DNA from: Anniella stebbinsi
Lineage: Eukaryota; Chordata; Lepidosauria; Squamata; Anniellidae
Reading direction: 5' to 3'
Assembly: GCA_029215795.1 (NCBI GenBank)
Contig: JARDYH010000001.1
Coordinates: forward strand, 194,935,654 to 194,999,653
Length of the DNA: 64,000 nt
In this document: piece by piece, positions 32,801 through 37,194 of the stretch
Position numbering within the stretch: position 1 is the first letter of the stretch
How the letters are laid out: every line of letters starts with the position of its first letter
Made by a program: the position numbers and the translations under genes
The notes under the pieces: model-generated
What the model saw: the letters and a program-made list of their open reading frames with translations, nothing else
Database searches by the model: none
Told to the model about the DNA's origin: nothing

Positions 32801-34704
32801 ATTTTTTTTGTCTAATTGTCAGATAGAATGCAAAATGTAGCACAGAATAGGACCCAACGTTTCACCAGCAAGCAAGACAAGTTTTAAAAATAGGGGGATG
32901 GGATGCATCAGTTTCGGCTTGGAGGAAGGAGGGATGATAGAAGCAACCAGGAACAAAATTGGTCTAAACTCGGACAATTATTACTATTTATTCATTTATA
33001 TGCCGCCTTTTCCCCAATACTGGGACAAGCCATCAATGCTACAGAATGGAGGGGAACTGGAGATCCCCTTTCAAACAGTTTAATTTAAGGAAGTGAAGAT
33101 TTCCAGGGGAAATTAATTTATCTCAAACTCGTAGGGGTCAAACTCTATAGTACTAATAGTAGTATTCCACTGACAAAAATAGTTGAATGAAATATCGCCA
33201 TTGAAAACAATTAAACGTGGCTGTGAGCGCCTCCTAGTGTATTACTAAGATATTAACTATGGACGTTTCAAATAATCCACTAACTTTTATTAAACAGTTC
33301 CTTCAGACACATTTTGCATTTGGAAGACCCGGTGAAAGGGGATTAAGGATTCAACCATAGAGCAAAATGTTGTCTCCGTGATCATTCGCTATTAAACTGT
33401 TGGTGGAGATACAATTCGGCATTGCATTTTCCACACTCCCATCTTCGGAAGACAGAAAAGCTTACACGGTTGCATCCTGCTCAATCTAAGAAAATGAATG
33501 AGTGGCGGGACAGGAAAAGTTTAGAAAGGTATTTCCTTTGTGTTGATGGATCTCTCCCACCCAGCCACCCCACGATTCCATCTCTGGAATTTAAATAAAC
33601 AGCTATTATTCGTTTAAAAAAGAAAAACAAAGTAAGATAGCAACTGGTCAGGAGCCTTGAAAATTCACTGAAATTCTGCCAACGCTCCAGGAGCTCGCTT
33701 TTAAAATGTCAAGATTGTGGTTCTCCCCTACCAAATGAGTAAGGAAGCTAGCCATTATTAGCACATGTTAGGACAGGCTTTCCCGACCTGGGGCCAGGGC
33801 TGTGCAGAGTTGGTTATATGGCCAGGCCAGATGGGAAGTGTGTGCTCCCCCCACACACACACATTTCAAACTGCTCATTTAGTATTTTTTAATCAGTGGC
33901 ACTGATTCAGTGCTAAATATGTATATGAACTAGAACGATTTATAAAAAAGGTAACGGCAAGCACTTTTATTCAAGGTGTAAGACATCACTTCTTCACATT
34001 CAGAATTTCGAGACGGACGGCTTCTGCGCTGTTTCCGCAAGGCGGGCTCCTCGCTTCTCGATGGGCCGCTTACGCCACGGAAGCAGTAGCTTAAGCTGGG
34101 GGGGAACCTCCTTGTCGGAGGGCCCCCCCTCAAAATCGTGGGGTCCTGGGCCAACTGCCCCCCCCTGCACAGCCCTGCCTGGGGCTCTCCAAATATGTGG
34201 GACACAACTTCCATTGGCCATGGAAACTGGGAAGGATGTTGTCCAGCGCAGGGCACCAGGTTGGAGAAAGCTGGACAAGGTAGGCTGACCAGATAAAATC
34301 CAGGTCAGGGCTCATGTAACTTTAACAGTTGTAGAGAAAAGGGAATTTCAGCCAGTGCCATTTGTATGCAATTAGTTCCTGGTGAAATTCCCTCTTCATC
34401 ACAACAGTTAAAGTTGCAGGGGCCCTGCCTTCTTTTGTATATGGTCACTCTAGTATAGTGCCTGCAACTTTAACTGTTGTGATGAAGAGGGAATTTCACC
34501 AGGAACTAATTGCATACAAATGGCACTGGCTGAAGTTCCCTTTGCTCTACAACTGTTAAAGTTACATGAGCCCTGACCTGGATTTTATCTGGTCACCCTG
34601 GGCTAACGACAACGACAAGGCGGAGGCATCCCTACCTGGGCCACGGCCAGGAAGCAGCCGCTCACGGCAAGGAAACGCAAAGCGGCGGGCAGCCCGTCTG
34701 CCAT
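4905..34704 (-). CDS. PTH2R: PTH2R, parathyroid hormone 2 receptor, coding exons 1-7 (3' part outside window)
   Basis: Class B1 G-protein-coupled receptor of the plasma membrane; in other vertebrates it binds TIP39/PTH2 and signals through Gs to cAMP. Seven minus-strand exons (34704-34636, 23118-23019, 12998-12888, 12790-12669, 11473-11376, 9512-9326, 5058-4905) join in consistent phases into 280 codons plus one base. The fragment has a signal peptide (about residues 1-22) and a hormone-receptor domain with six cysteines (46, 60, 69, 83, 100, 122). NxS/T sites lie at 49, 103, 113 and 118. TM1 (about 140-166), TM2, the long first extracellular loop and TM3 with Cys232 and the class B motif EGLYLH follow. 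Identification rests on remembered PTH2R motifs ([36 protein letters not shown]), exon layout and position beside PIKFYVE. PTH1R is less likely because the motifs fit PTH2R better. TM4 onward lies beyond position 1. Confidence 0.96.
5687..5870. mobile_element. Hairpin DNA element with CCTGTTCAGACG ends
   Basis: GGACCTGTTCAGACGCTAAG on the left is mirrored by GTGTCGTCTGAACAGGGTC on the right, with internal TAAGCCATGGTTAG-type inverted motifs. It is non-coding. Related elements lie at 30935-31175 and 38748-38958. It is probably PIF/Harbinger-derived, judged from memory of sauropsid repeats with similar ends. Confidence 0.6.
6468..7088. mobile_element. GGATCGGATC-rich palindromic hAT-like element with target duplication
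   Basis: The ends TAGGGGTGTGCA and TGCACACCCCTA are inverted. The element is flanked by near-identical 8-base sequences GTGTTTGG (6460-6467) and GCATTTGG (7089-7096), the duplication length of hAT transposons. The outer arms are made of GGATCGGATCG-type repeats. The centre is an almost perfect palindrome, GTAGCACACCAGGTGATG and its near-complement around one base at about 6838. No transposase is present. A related copy lies at 27352-27892. Confidence 0.8.
7192..7539 (+). CDS. Orphan acidic-then-basic ORF, probable retroelement remnant
   Basis: A 115-codon plus-strand frame starting [11 protein letters not shown]. Residues about 25-65 are acidic ([19 protein letters not shown]). The C-terminus is strongly basic ([24 protein letters not shown]) and ends at a TAA. 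An AATAAA lies at 7653-7658, about 115 bases past the stop, and the sequence ends near 7735 with CTTACAGAGTCATGACA. This looks like the 3' end of a retroelement or a retrocopy. I do not recognise the protein, and no ribosomal, Gag or RT motif is visible. It lies antisense to PTH2R inside intron 6, just outside a hAT-like insertion. Confidence 0.4.
   Translation: METLGVGRKVSVVSTSNSLLQRDEISDSDSDLGSGMQELGELQLEEEEEPFPTAGQEVNLQGNEDLNERDSTFSSGTKGFRNAVARRRAKRRDFKLRTARRSERLANKALQANLS
7653..7658 (+). promoter_or_regulatory. Possible polyadenylation signal of the orphan ORF
   Basis: AATAAA on the plus strand downstream of the 7192-7539 frame, followed after about 15-40 bases by the T/G-rich CTGTTTGTTGTCC. 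This is a reasonable polyadenylation context, but use is unproven. Confidence 0.4.
8381..8652 (+). repeat. Two-unit diverged tandem repeat
   Basis: A unit of about 130-145 bases occurs twice (about 8381-8525 and 8527-8652). Both contain TCTGATTCAAACT(G/T)GGCATGC, AAAGCTCT, AAGTTTCATCT and ACAGATGTAAGCATTTT-type blocks in the same order. Roughly three quarters of the bases match by eye. Confidence 0.8.
9326..9512 (-). CDS. PTH2R: PTH2R exon 6 (TM2 and first extracellular loop)
   Basis: Encodes 62 whole residues from [10 protein letters not shown] through TM2 ([18 protein letters not shown]) and the long first extracellular loop ([11 protein letters not shown] ... GTGKSQY). [12 protein letters not shown] is a hallmark of PTH-type receptors. 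Acceptor CTCCCACAG|GAG and donor TAC|GTAAGT. The loop is the least conserved part by my recollection of the mammalian protein. Confidence 0.97.
9943..10520 (-). mobile_element. LINE 3' end (family with [15 protein letters not shown] motif)
   Basis: On the minus strand the sequence encodes [37 protein letters not shown] and [12 protein letters not shown], the end of a CR1/L2-clade ORF2. The 3' UTR follows, ending in the (TAA)n tract that reads (TTA)n at 9945-9976. The frame is broken and 5' truncated. The same family occurs at 51165-51500 and 62683-63135. Confidence 0.88.
10999..11100 (+). mobile_element. MIR-like SINE fragment
   Basis: CTGCAACCCTGGAGAGCTGCTG and AGCTGGACCATTGATGTGGCTC match the middle of the SINE seen more completely at 19845-20313 and 27016-27213. 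Only the part after the tRNA-like head is left. Confidence 0.6.
11193..11350 (+). repeat. Interspersed repeat, copy 1 (GGTTTTGATGGTGCAT)
   Basis: Shares ordered blocks with 25089-25240: TTTTGATGGTGCAT, ACTAGGGGAGGCTGT, GATCCTGCAAA and CCCTTTTTGGTGC. In the other copy this segment lies inside a larger hairpin element, so it may be an internal part of that transposon. Confidence 0.65.
11376..11473 (-). CDS. PTH2R: PTH2R exon 5 (TM1)
   Basis: Encodes 32 residues plus two bases. [18 protein letters not shown] leads into a hydrophobic helix ending IFIIGYF, the first membrane segment. Acceptor TTTCCTCCAG|AGG and donor TTCAG|GTGAGT. The split arginine codon is completed by the first base of exon 6. 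Confidence 0.96.
11787..12106. mobile_element. Foldback hAT-like element A (TAGGGTGACCAGAT family)
   Basis: A complete 320-base copy. It starts TAGGGTGACCAGATAAAATC and ends with the complement, ATTTTATCTGGTCACCCTA. Arms of about 140 bases are nearly perfect inverted copies around a short spacer. It is flanked by AAAGCCGT (11779-11786) and AAAGCCTT (12107-12114), a 7-of-8 matching duplication typical of hAT elements. It lies in PTH2R intron 4. Confidence 0.9.
12173..12202. repeat. (CT)n microsatellite
   Basis: Fifteen CT/TC dinucleotides. Confidence 0.95.
12545..12626 (-). mobile_element. CR1 LINE, extreme 3' end
   Basis: The minus strand reads GGGGGCTGGACTCGATGGCC, then CTTCCAACTCTACTATTC and TTTGATTCTATG. 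This is the characteristic 3' terminus of CR1 with its short ATTCTATG-type tail. It ends 43 bases from PTH2R exon 4. Confidence 0.85.
12669..12790 (-). CDS. PTH2R: PTH2R exon 4 (end of hormone-binding domain)
   Basis: Encodes 40 whole residues, [12 protein letters not shown] ... [13 protein letters not shown]. It supplies the fifth and sixth conserved cysteines and three NxS/T sites (NGT, NRT, NYS). Acceptor TTTTTTTCAG|GC and donor AAG|GTATGG. It ends in phase 0, matching the next exon. Confidence 0.96.
12791..12887 (-). other. PTH2R intron 3 (97 bases)
   Basis: A very short intron with donor GTACCA and acceptor TTTTTTTCAG. No repeat is present. All other PTH2R introns here are over 1 kb. 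Confidence 0.93.
12888..12998 (-). CDS. PTH2R: PTH2R exon 3 (hormone-receptor domain core)
   Basis: Encodes 36 whole residues, [16 protein letters not shown] through [13 protein letters not shown]. This is the most diagnostic part of the class B1 extracellular domain, with three of its six cysteines and the conserved Asp and Trp residues. Acceptor TTTTTCTGCAG|GAG and donor AAAG|GTACCA. It joins exon 4 across an intron of only 97 bases. Confidence 0.97.
13390..13960. mobile_element. Composite foldback element B (two related families fused, with LINE tail)
   Basis: The outer arms (about 13390-13505 and 13842-13960) match the sister family at 35528-35851: AGGAGGGCAG, CTCCTGTATCTTTAAC and the mirror GATACAGGAGCCCTGTCCTCC. 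The middle (about 13507-13773) is a TAGGGTGACC-family copy missing its left end, joined in the left arm at AGAGAAAAGGGAATTTCAGCC and ending ATTTTATCTGGTCACCCT. A short LINE tail (about 13774-13841, minus) is also inserted. Confidence 0.75.
14478..14825. mobile_element. Possible MITE rich in AATGCGC motifs
   Basis: The block contains repeated and inverted AATGCGC, GCGCATTA/AATCGGA and CGCTTTA words. It has CCTCTAGATGG near its left edge and CTTGTAGAGG near both right-hand edges. Composition differs sharply from the surrounding AT-rich intron. Ends and target duplication could not be fixed. Confidence 0.4.
16158..17278 (+). mobile_element. CR1/L2-clade LINE, reverse-transcriptase C-terminal half to 3' end
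   Basis: The best preserved LINE in the window. The frame from 16165 encodes [13 protein letters not shown] with the RT catalytic motif YADD. It continues through [80 protein letters not shown] and KTFLFSQAF to 17064. A single TAA at 16819-16821 interrupts an otherwise open frame. The 3' UTR ends GGGCGGTATCCAAATG followed by (TAAA)n at about 17252-17278. It is 5' truncated, lacking the RT fingers and the endonuclease, so it is inactive. Confidence 0.93.
17425..17458. repeat. (AT)n microsatellite
   Basis: About seventeen AT dinucleotides. Confidence 0.95.
18411..18538. mobile_element. Short foldback DNA element
   Basis: CCAGCCTGGTGCCTTCC on the left is mirrored by GGAAGGCACCAGGTTGGGG on the right, with GGGCTACAACTCCTATCA and TGATGGGTGTTGTAATCC facing each other. 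Same class as 110-245. Confidence 0.75.
19845..20313 (+). mobile_element. MIR-like tRNA-derived SINE interrupted by a CR1
   Basis: The left part (19845-19924) has RNA polymerase III promoter-like boxes: TATCTCAGTGGTAGAGCAC (A box) and AGATCCCAAATTCAATCC (B box). The right part (20187-20313) continues the same SINE with AACCCTGGAGAGCCGCTGC, GAGCTAGTTGGACCAGTGG and TCTGACTCAGTATA. The block between them is a separate CR1 end. Confidence 0.8.
19926..20186 (+). mobile_element. CR1 LINE 3' end inserted in a SINE
   Basis: Contains AGGTGGTGGGCTCTCCCAC, AGGCAGCTGGACAACCATCT, GGTTGGATTCGATGGCCTTC and the tail (ATTCTATG)n, all hallmarks of CR1 3' ends. It splits the surrounding MIR-like SINE, so it arrived later. 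Confidence 0.9.
20812..20847. repeat. (CT)n microsatellite
   Basis: Eighteen CT dinucleotides at the end of a T/C-rich stretch. Confidence 0.95.
20935..21415. mobile_element. Probable Harbinger-like hairpin element (TTAACCCAC repeats)
   Basis: Repeated and inverted TTAACCCAC/GGGTTA words (CATGTTAACCCACTGTG, CATGGGTTAGCATAC, TTAACCCACACTGGGTTAGC) lie within a GC-rich block. They resemble the ends of the elements at 24757-25456 and 3105-3330. The exact borders are uncertain. Confidence 0.45.
21726..21950 (+). repeat. Interspersed repeat, copy 1 (CTGGTTGGCCACTGTG)
   Basis: Shares with 36640-36835 the ordered blocks CTACCTCCAGTAT, AGAGGCA(A/G)T, GGGAACATGGG, AGCTGGTTGGCCACTGT, GGACTAGAT and GGTCTGATCCAGCA. 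It looks like the 3' part of a SINE or LINE; the family was not identified. Confidence 0.7.
23019..23118 (-). CDS. PTH2R: PTH2R exon 2 (N-terminal extracellular domain)
   Basis: Encodes 33 residues ([12 protein letters not shown] ... [14 protein letters not shown]) plus one base. This is the N-terminal helix of the hormone-binding domain, with the first conserved cysteine and an N-glycosylation site NIT. The acceptor TTTGCCAG|GAG and the donor GAAG|GTGAAG are clear. The phase (0 in, 1 out) fits exons 1 and 3. Confidence 0.93.
24389..24495. mobile_element. Degraded short foldback element
   Basis: GTGCTCTCCAAATGTGTTGG facing CATCTGGAAGGTACCCGGTTGG, with TACAAATCTCATCATCC inside. Same class as 110-245. 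Confidence 0.6.
24757..25456. mobile_element. Large hairpin-ended DNA element
   Basis: The left end GGGCTGGGATTGGATAACAC and the right end GACTTCCGAATCCACCC are roughly inverted. Internal TTATTGTGTC and GACACAATAG words also face each other. The core (25089-25240) recurs at 11193-11350. No intact transposase frame is visible. It is probably a PIF/Harbinger relative. Confidence 0.5.
25089..25240 (+). repeat. Interspersed repeat, copy 2 (GGTTTTGATGGTGCAT)
   Basis: Partner of 11193-11350, with the same blocks in the same order. It lies within the larger hairpin-ended element. Confidence 0.65.
26716..26830. mobile_element. Degraded short foldback element
   Basis: TATCCTCCAGAAGTTTTGG faces CCAAAAATTCTGGAGGGGAACC, with GACTATAACTCCTATAAGCC inside. 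Same class as 110-245. Confidence 0.55.
27016..27213 (-). mobile_element. MIR-like tRNA-derived SINE, near full length
   Basis: On the minus strand it starts GGGACATTTAGCTCAGTGTG, an A-box region. A B box follows (GGTCCCAAGTTCAATCC), then the body with AACCCTGGAAAACTGCTGCC, and the end GGCAGCTTCCTATATGTTCC. It is the same family as 19845-20313. Confidence 0.85.
27352..27892. mobile_element. GGATCCGGATC-rich palindromic hAT-like element with perfect 8-base target duplication
   Basis: The element begins TAGAGCTGTGACTGGATC and ends with the near-complement TCACAGCCCTA. CTCTCAAT occurs on both sides (27344-27351 and 27893-27900), an exact 8-base duplication. The outer arms are GGATCCGGATCGGATC-type repeats. 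The centre is an inverted repeat around GGTGATGATGTCACC with long C/G-rich arms. No coding capacity. It shares its plan with 6468-7088 but little primary sequence outside the GGATC blocks. Confidence 0.88.
28156..28718. mobile_element. DNA element with GGCCATTTCTACACCA ends
   Basis: AAGGCCATTTCTACACCAGG on the left and ATGGTGTAGAAAGGCCCTA on the right are inverted. The GC-rich interior has further inverted words (GGGATCGCCC/GGTGACGATCCC, ATCCCGGAAG/CTTCCGGGAT). Chance open frames inside follow from the GC content. It is non-autonomous; no target duplication was clear. Confidence 0.65.
30935..31175. mobile_element. Hairpin element with GGCCTGTTCAGA ends
   Basis: GGCCTGTTCAGAAGACACC on the left and GTGTTGTCTGAACAGGGCC on the right are inverted, with GGTTAAGG/GGTTAACC-type words between. 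It is related to 5687-5870. Confidence 0.65.
31285..31595. mobile_element. Foldback hAT-like element C with perfect 8-base target duplication
   Basis: A near-complete copy of the TAGGGTGACCAGAT family. The exact duplication AAATGTTG lies at 31277-31284 and 31596-31603. The right arm has lost a few bases near CTCTAAAGTTAC, and the last base is G instead of A. It lies in PTH2R intron 1. Confidence 0.93.
33795..34177. mobile_element. hAT-like element nested in an older foldback, with 8-base duplication
   Basis: The ends CAGGGCTGTGCAG and CTGCACAGCCCTG are perfect inverted copies. CCTGGGGC flanks both sides (33787-33794 and 34178-34185). The insertion splits a short foldback element whose halves are CAGGCTTTCCCGA (about 33775-33786) and 34186-34276. 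The interior is not palindromic and contains a minus-strand frame that may be captured gene sequence. Confidence 0.85.
34006..34130 (-). pseudogene. Possible captured gene fragment inside the hAT-like element
   Basis: On the minus strand an open frame reads [19 protein letters not shown], then [20 protein letters not shown], and stops at TGA near 34006. The next 30 or so bases lead to AATAAA at about 33970-33975. A basic C-terminus followed directly by a polyadenylation signal resembles the end of a compact housekeeping mRNA. I do not recognise the protein. The GC-rich composition alone could produce such a frame, so this is tentative. Confidence 0.3.
34186..34276. mobile_element. Right half of a short foldback element
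   Basis: GGGGCTCTCCAAATATGTGG and GGGCACCAGGTTGGAGAAAGC belong to the 110-245 class. The left half lies before 33787, separated by the nested hAT-like insertion. Confidence 0.65.
34281..34600. mobile_element. Foldback hAT-like element D, beside the PTH2R exon 1 splice donor
   Basis: A 320-base copy starting TAGGCTGACCAGATAAAATC and ending ATTTTATCTGGTCACCCTG, with nearly perfect inverted arms. It lies in intron 1 of PTH2R only 35 bases past the exon 1 donor. The flanking 8 bases agree only weakly, so the duplication has decayed or was lost. Confidence 0.9.
34636..34704 (-). CDS. PTH2R: PTH2R exon 1 (start codon and signal peptide)
   Basis: The start ATG occupies 34704-34702 and encodes 23 residues beginning [12 protein letters not shown] hydrophobic stretch ending CFLAVAQ is a normal signal peptide. 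The exon ends CAG|GTAGGG in phase 0, fitting the phase-0 start of exon 2. The ATG is followed by G but has C at -3, so its context is only moderate; no other in-frame ATG leads into a signal peptide here. The 5' UTR and transcription start lie in the CpG-rich sequence at higher coordinates and cannot be placed exactly. Confidence 0.9.
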
Positions 34705-34879
34705 GGGCGGTCTCTCGCCAGTGTTTCGAAGACCGAAACTCCCTCCAACAGGAAAAGAAGAGCGCGGGGGTGGGGAGGAGAGCAGGCGCCGAGGGAATCC
34801 TCGGGCTAAAGATGCTGCGCTCTAGAGAGGATGGACGGCTGAAGCGAGGCTCGGCGTGGCTTTTCCCTCCCGAGCCTTC

Positions 34880-35523
34880 TCACAGGGGCGGTTTGATCCA
34901 CACCCGCCGCGGCTTTGATCCAGTTCTTTCACACCACGTGGTCCCCTTCGCGCTGCTCTCGCGCCCCGAGTCCTCCTTCTTTTCCCTCCTCTTTCCAAAT
35001 ATCCCTGAACGGTGATGGACCGTTTTCTCCCCTCCTCCGCAGGCTGAGCTGAGGTATCGGAGCAAAACCGCCCACGTGTGCCCAAAAAGGCTCCACTTGC
35101 ATAGGAAACGGAGGGGGGGAACCCGCAGAAGCAACCCGGGTGGGTGTGATAAAGGCTCAAGGGGCAGGTCTGGGCCGAGCCGCCCGGGGAAAAAGTCCGC
35201 TGCTGCAGCTGCGGCGAACTTCGCCGAGAGTCCGAGCCCCAAAGCCACGCGTTCGAGACCTTCTAGCAGCAGCAGCTGCTGTCGGTCCTGCCACTCGGTG
35301 AAGAAAGCTGTGAGCCGGGCCAGGGAGGCACGCAGGCGGTTCAACGCCTCCCCCCGACCCCGCTGCAAAGGTGTGCGGCGGAGGAGGGAAGCGGCGGCGG
35401 CGGCGGCGGCGGCGGCACCTACAGAAGCTCCATTCGAGTCTCCCGCGCGTGGTGGTGGGTTTGCTTTTGTCTCTCGGGCTGCTTTGCAAAGCGGGAAAGG
35501 GGCGCTCGGGGAAGAAGGGGCTT
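34880..35523 (-). other. Long minus-strand open frame in the PTH2R promoter region
   Basis: The frame is open from just after a TAA at 35524-35522 down to a stop at 34880, with no ATG in its distinctive part. It includes a run of alanines encoded by the GGC repeat, then LNRLRASLARLTAFFTEW and QDRQQLLLLEGLERVALGLG. Codons there end mostly in G or C. A possible splice acceptor CACACCTTTGCAG lies just before it. It could be an unrecognised exon, but a chance frame in GC-rich DNA is at least as likely. Confidence 0.25.
35391..35416 (-). repeat. (GGC)n trinucleotide repeat
   Basis: About nine GCG/GGC units in the PTH2R promoter region, about 0.7 kb upstream of the start codon. Confidence 0.95.
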
Positions 35524-35527
35524 AACT

Positions 35528-35851
35528 TGGCTGACCATAGGAAAAGGAGGACGGGGCTGCTAGGTCTTTCTTTAAGGGTTGCATAGAAAAAGGGAATTTC
35601 GGAAGGTGTCACTTGTATATCTGCAGCACCCGGTGAAATCCCCTCTTCCTCGCAACAGTGAAAGCTGCAGGAGCCCTGCCCTTATTTGTATCTGGTCAAG
35701 GGGGCAGGGCTCCTGCAGCTTTCACTGTTGTGAGGAAGAGGGGATTTCAGCAGGCTCTGCATGCCTACAAACGACACCTGCTGAAATTCCCTTTTCTATG
35801 CAACTGTTAATGATACAGGAGCCCTGCCCTCCTTTTCATTTGGTCAGCCTA
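35528..35851. mobile_element. Foldback hAT-like element F (TGGCTGACCATA sister family)
   Basis: Starts TGGCTGACCATAGGAAAAGG and ends CCTTTTCATTTGGTCAGCCTA. Flanking GCTTAACT (35520-35527) and GCTTAACC (35852-35859) match at 7 of 8 bases. The inner hairpin (GAAAGCTGCAGGAGCCCTGCC and its mirror) and words such as GGGAATTTC and GAAATTCCC show common origin with the TAGGGTGACC family. Confidence 0.88.
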
Positions 35852-36639
35852 GCTTAACCCCTTCTGGACTCGGAAGCCCCCTCCCCCCCAGGGGAGACGA
35901 CAAGGGCAGCTAGGAGGATTTTCCCGAGATTTCTGAGAAGGGCGTGTCGGATGCAGTGAGAAGGAAGAGAAAAAGGAGGTAGGCTCATACATTTCCCATC
36001 TCTGGCCCGTTCAAATCGACTCCGACTCCGACCTAAGCAGCAGCAGCAGCGTGTGTTGCTATGCTGAAATAGTAAAAGAACGGCAAGCAAACAATAAGGG
36101 GTGCAAAAAAACAACAACACCTCAATCTCCTGTGGTAATTTTATAGGCTTATGGGGGAGCCGGGGAGGGGCTTCAGGCGGCAGCATGTATTACTGCAGTT
36201 GTGAAGCACACAACTCACATTTCCGACCCACAACGGCTATGCTTTTCAAAGTATTTTATCTTGCCTCCAAGTAAAAGGGCATATCCTCCTCAAATTGGAA
36301 ACCAATCTCAGGGAACGTTGAAGGACCATTATATTGACTGAAAATGTTTATATACTGACTTTCATCTCATGCTACCAGAGTGATTTGCAAAATAATTATA
36401 GATTTGGCTGTTCGGTCACATCCATTCTGACAGGAGATGAACCCCCATTTGCTGAAAACACTGTGTTTAATGCAAGAGTCTTTGCAGGCTTCGAAGTTAT
36501 CACTAACATGAGTGTTCTGTGGAGGTGGTTCTTTGACTTGGGTTATTTTGTCGTTCAGGCGAAAACAGTCTTTGAAATCAAGAGATGTAAAGGTTGAGGA
36601 CAAATATTTTCAACATTTTGCCATCATAAGAAAGGGAGA

Positions 36640-36835
36640 AGAGCCATGCTGGATCTTCACACTACCTCCAGTATCAGAGGCAGTATGCCTATGTACACCA
36701 GTTCATGGGGAACATGGGCAGGAGAGTGCCGTTTGCTTGGATCTTGCTTATGTGTTTCCAGTCATCTGCTGGTTGGCCACTGTATGAAGACAGTGTTGGA
36801 CTAGATGGACTTTTGGTCTGATCCAGCACAAGTCT
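36640..36835 (+). repeat. Interspersed repeat, copy 2 (CTGGTTGGCCACTGTA)
   Basis: Partner of 21726-21950, with GCCATGCTGGATC at the left and GGTCTGATCCAGCA at the right. Confidence 0.7.
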
Positions 36836-37194
36836 CCTTACATCCTTAGACCACGAACCAGCATTCTGTTCAAACAGCGGCCAACCAGCTGCTCACTCAA
36901 CTACCATTCCATGCTTCACAACGGCTTCTATATTCCTTATGTGTTTATGCTTGCCAATCCTAATTTTAATAATGATAATAATAATCTGAGCATATGCAGC
37001 TTTGCATGTTAAACTCGCTTAATTAAATCCTAGCACCTTCATGACTACATAAAATGGCGTTTGCTTCTGCTGTCCTGATGCCCTCATCTCTGGGTGGTCA
37101 TCCGGAAGCCCCTTTGGGCTATAAGACCCTACATTGTGGCCCCCAAGCTGCATCACTGAGGCTATCGCTATTTTTTAAAAAAAAAACATTAAGA

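Larger units (their letters stand above)
23119..34635 (-). other. PTH2R intron 1 (11.5 kb)
   Basis: No exon was found. The main contents are a hairpin element of about 700 bases (24757-25456), hAT-like elements (27352-27892, 28156-28718, 33795-34177), a MIR-like SINE (27016-27213), Harbinger-like 30935-31175, and foldback copies C (31285-31595) and D (34281-34600). Nothing recognisable was seen in about 23120-24380, 25460-26700, 28730-30200 or 31600-33760, apart from short LINE tails near 30205-30262 and 32975-33030. Confidence 0.7.
34601..35525 (-). promoter_or_regulatory. CpG-rich probable promoter and 5' UTR of PTH2R
   Basis: A block of about 0.9 kb rich in G, C and CpG, in strong contrast to the AT-rich flanks. 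It includes PTH2R exon 1 (34636-34704) and extends upstream of the gene. GC-rich motifs are frequent, and a GGC repeat lies at 35391-35416. No TATA box is obvious, as expected for a CpG promoter. The exact start of transcription cannot be read. Confidence 0.75.

Noticed and set aside
35371..35420. Possible CRISPR-like or tandem array at the GGC repeat
   Set aside because: It is a simple trinucleotide repeat in eukaryotic promoter DNA with no spacers.
35076..35525. Plus-strand ORF with poly-Ser and poly-Ala in the CpG island
   Set aside because: All strands and frames are open for long stretches because of GC content. No domain, splice context or homolog was recognised on the plus strand.
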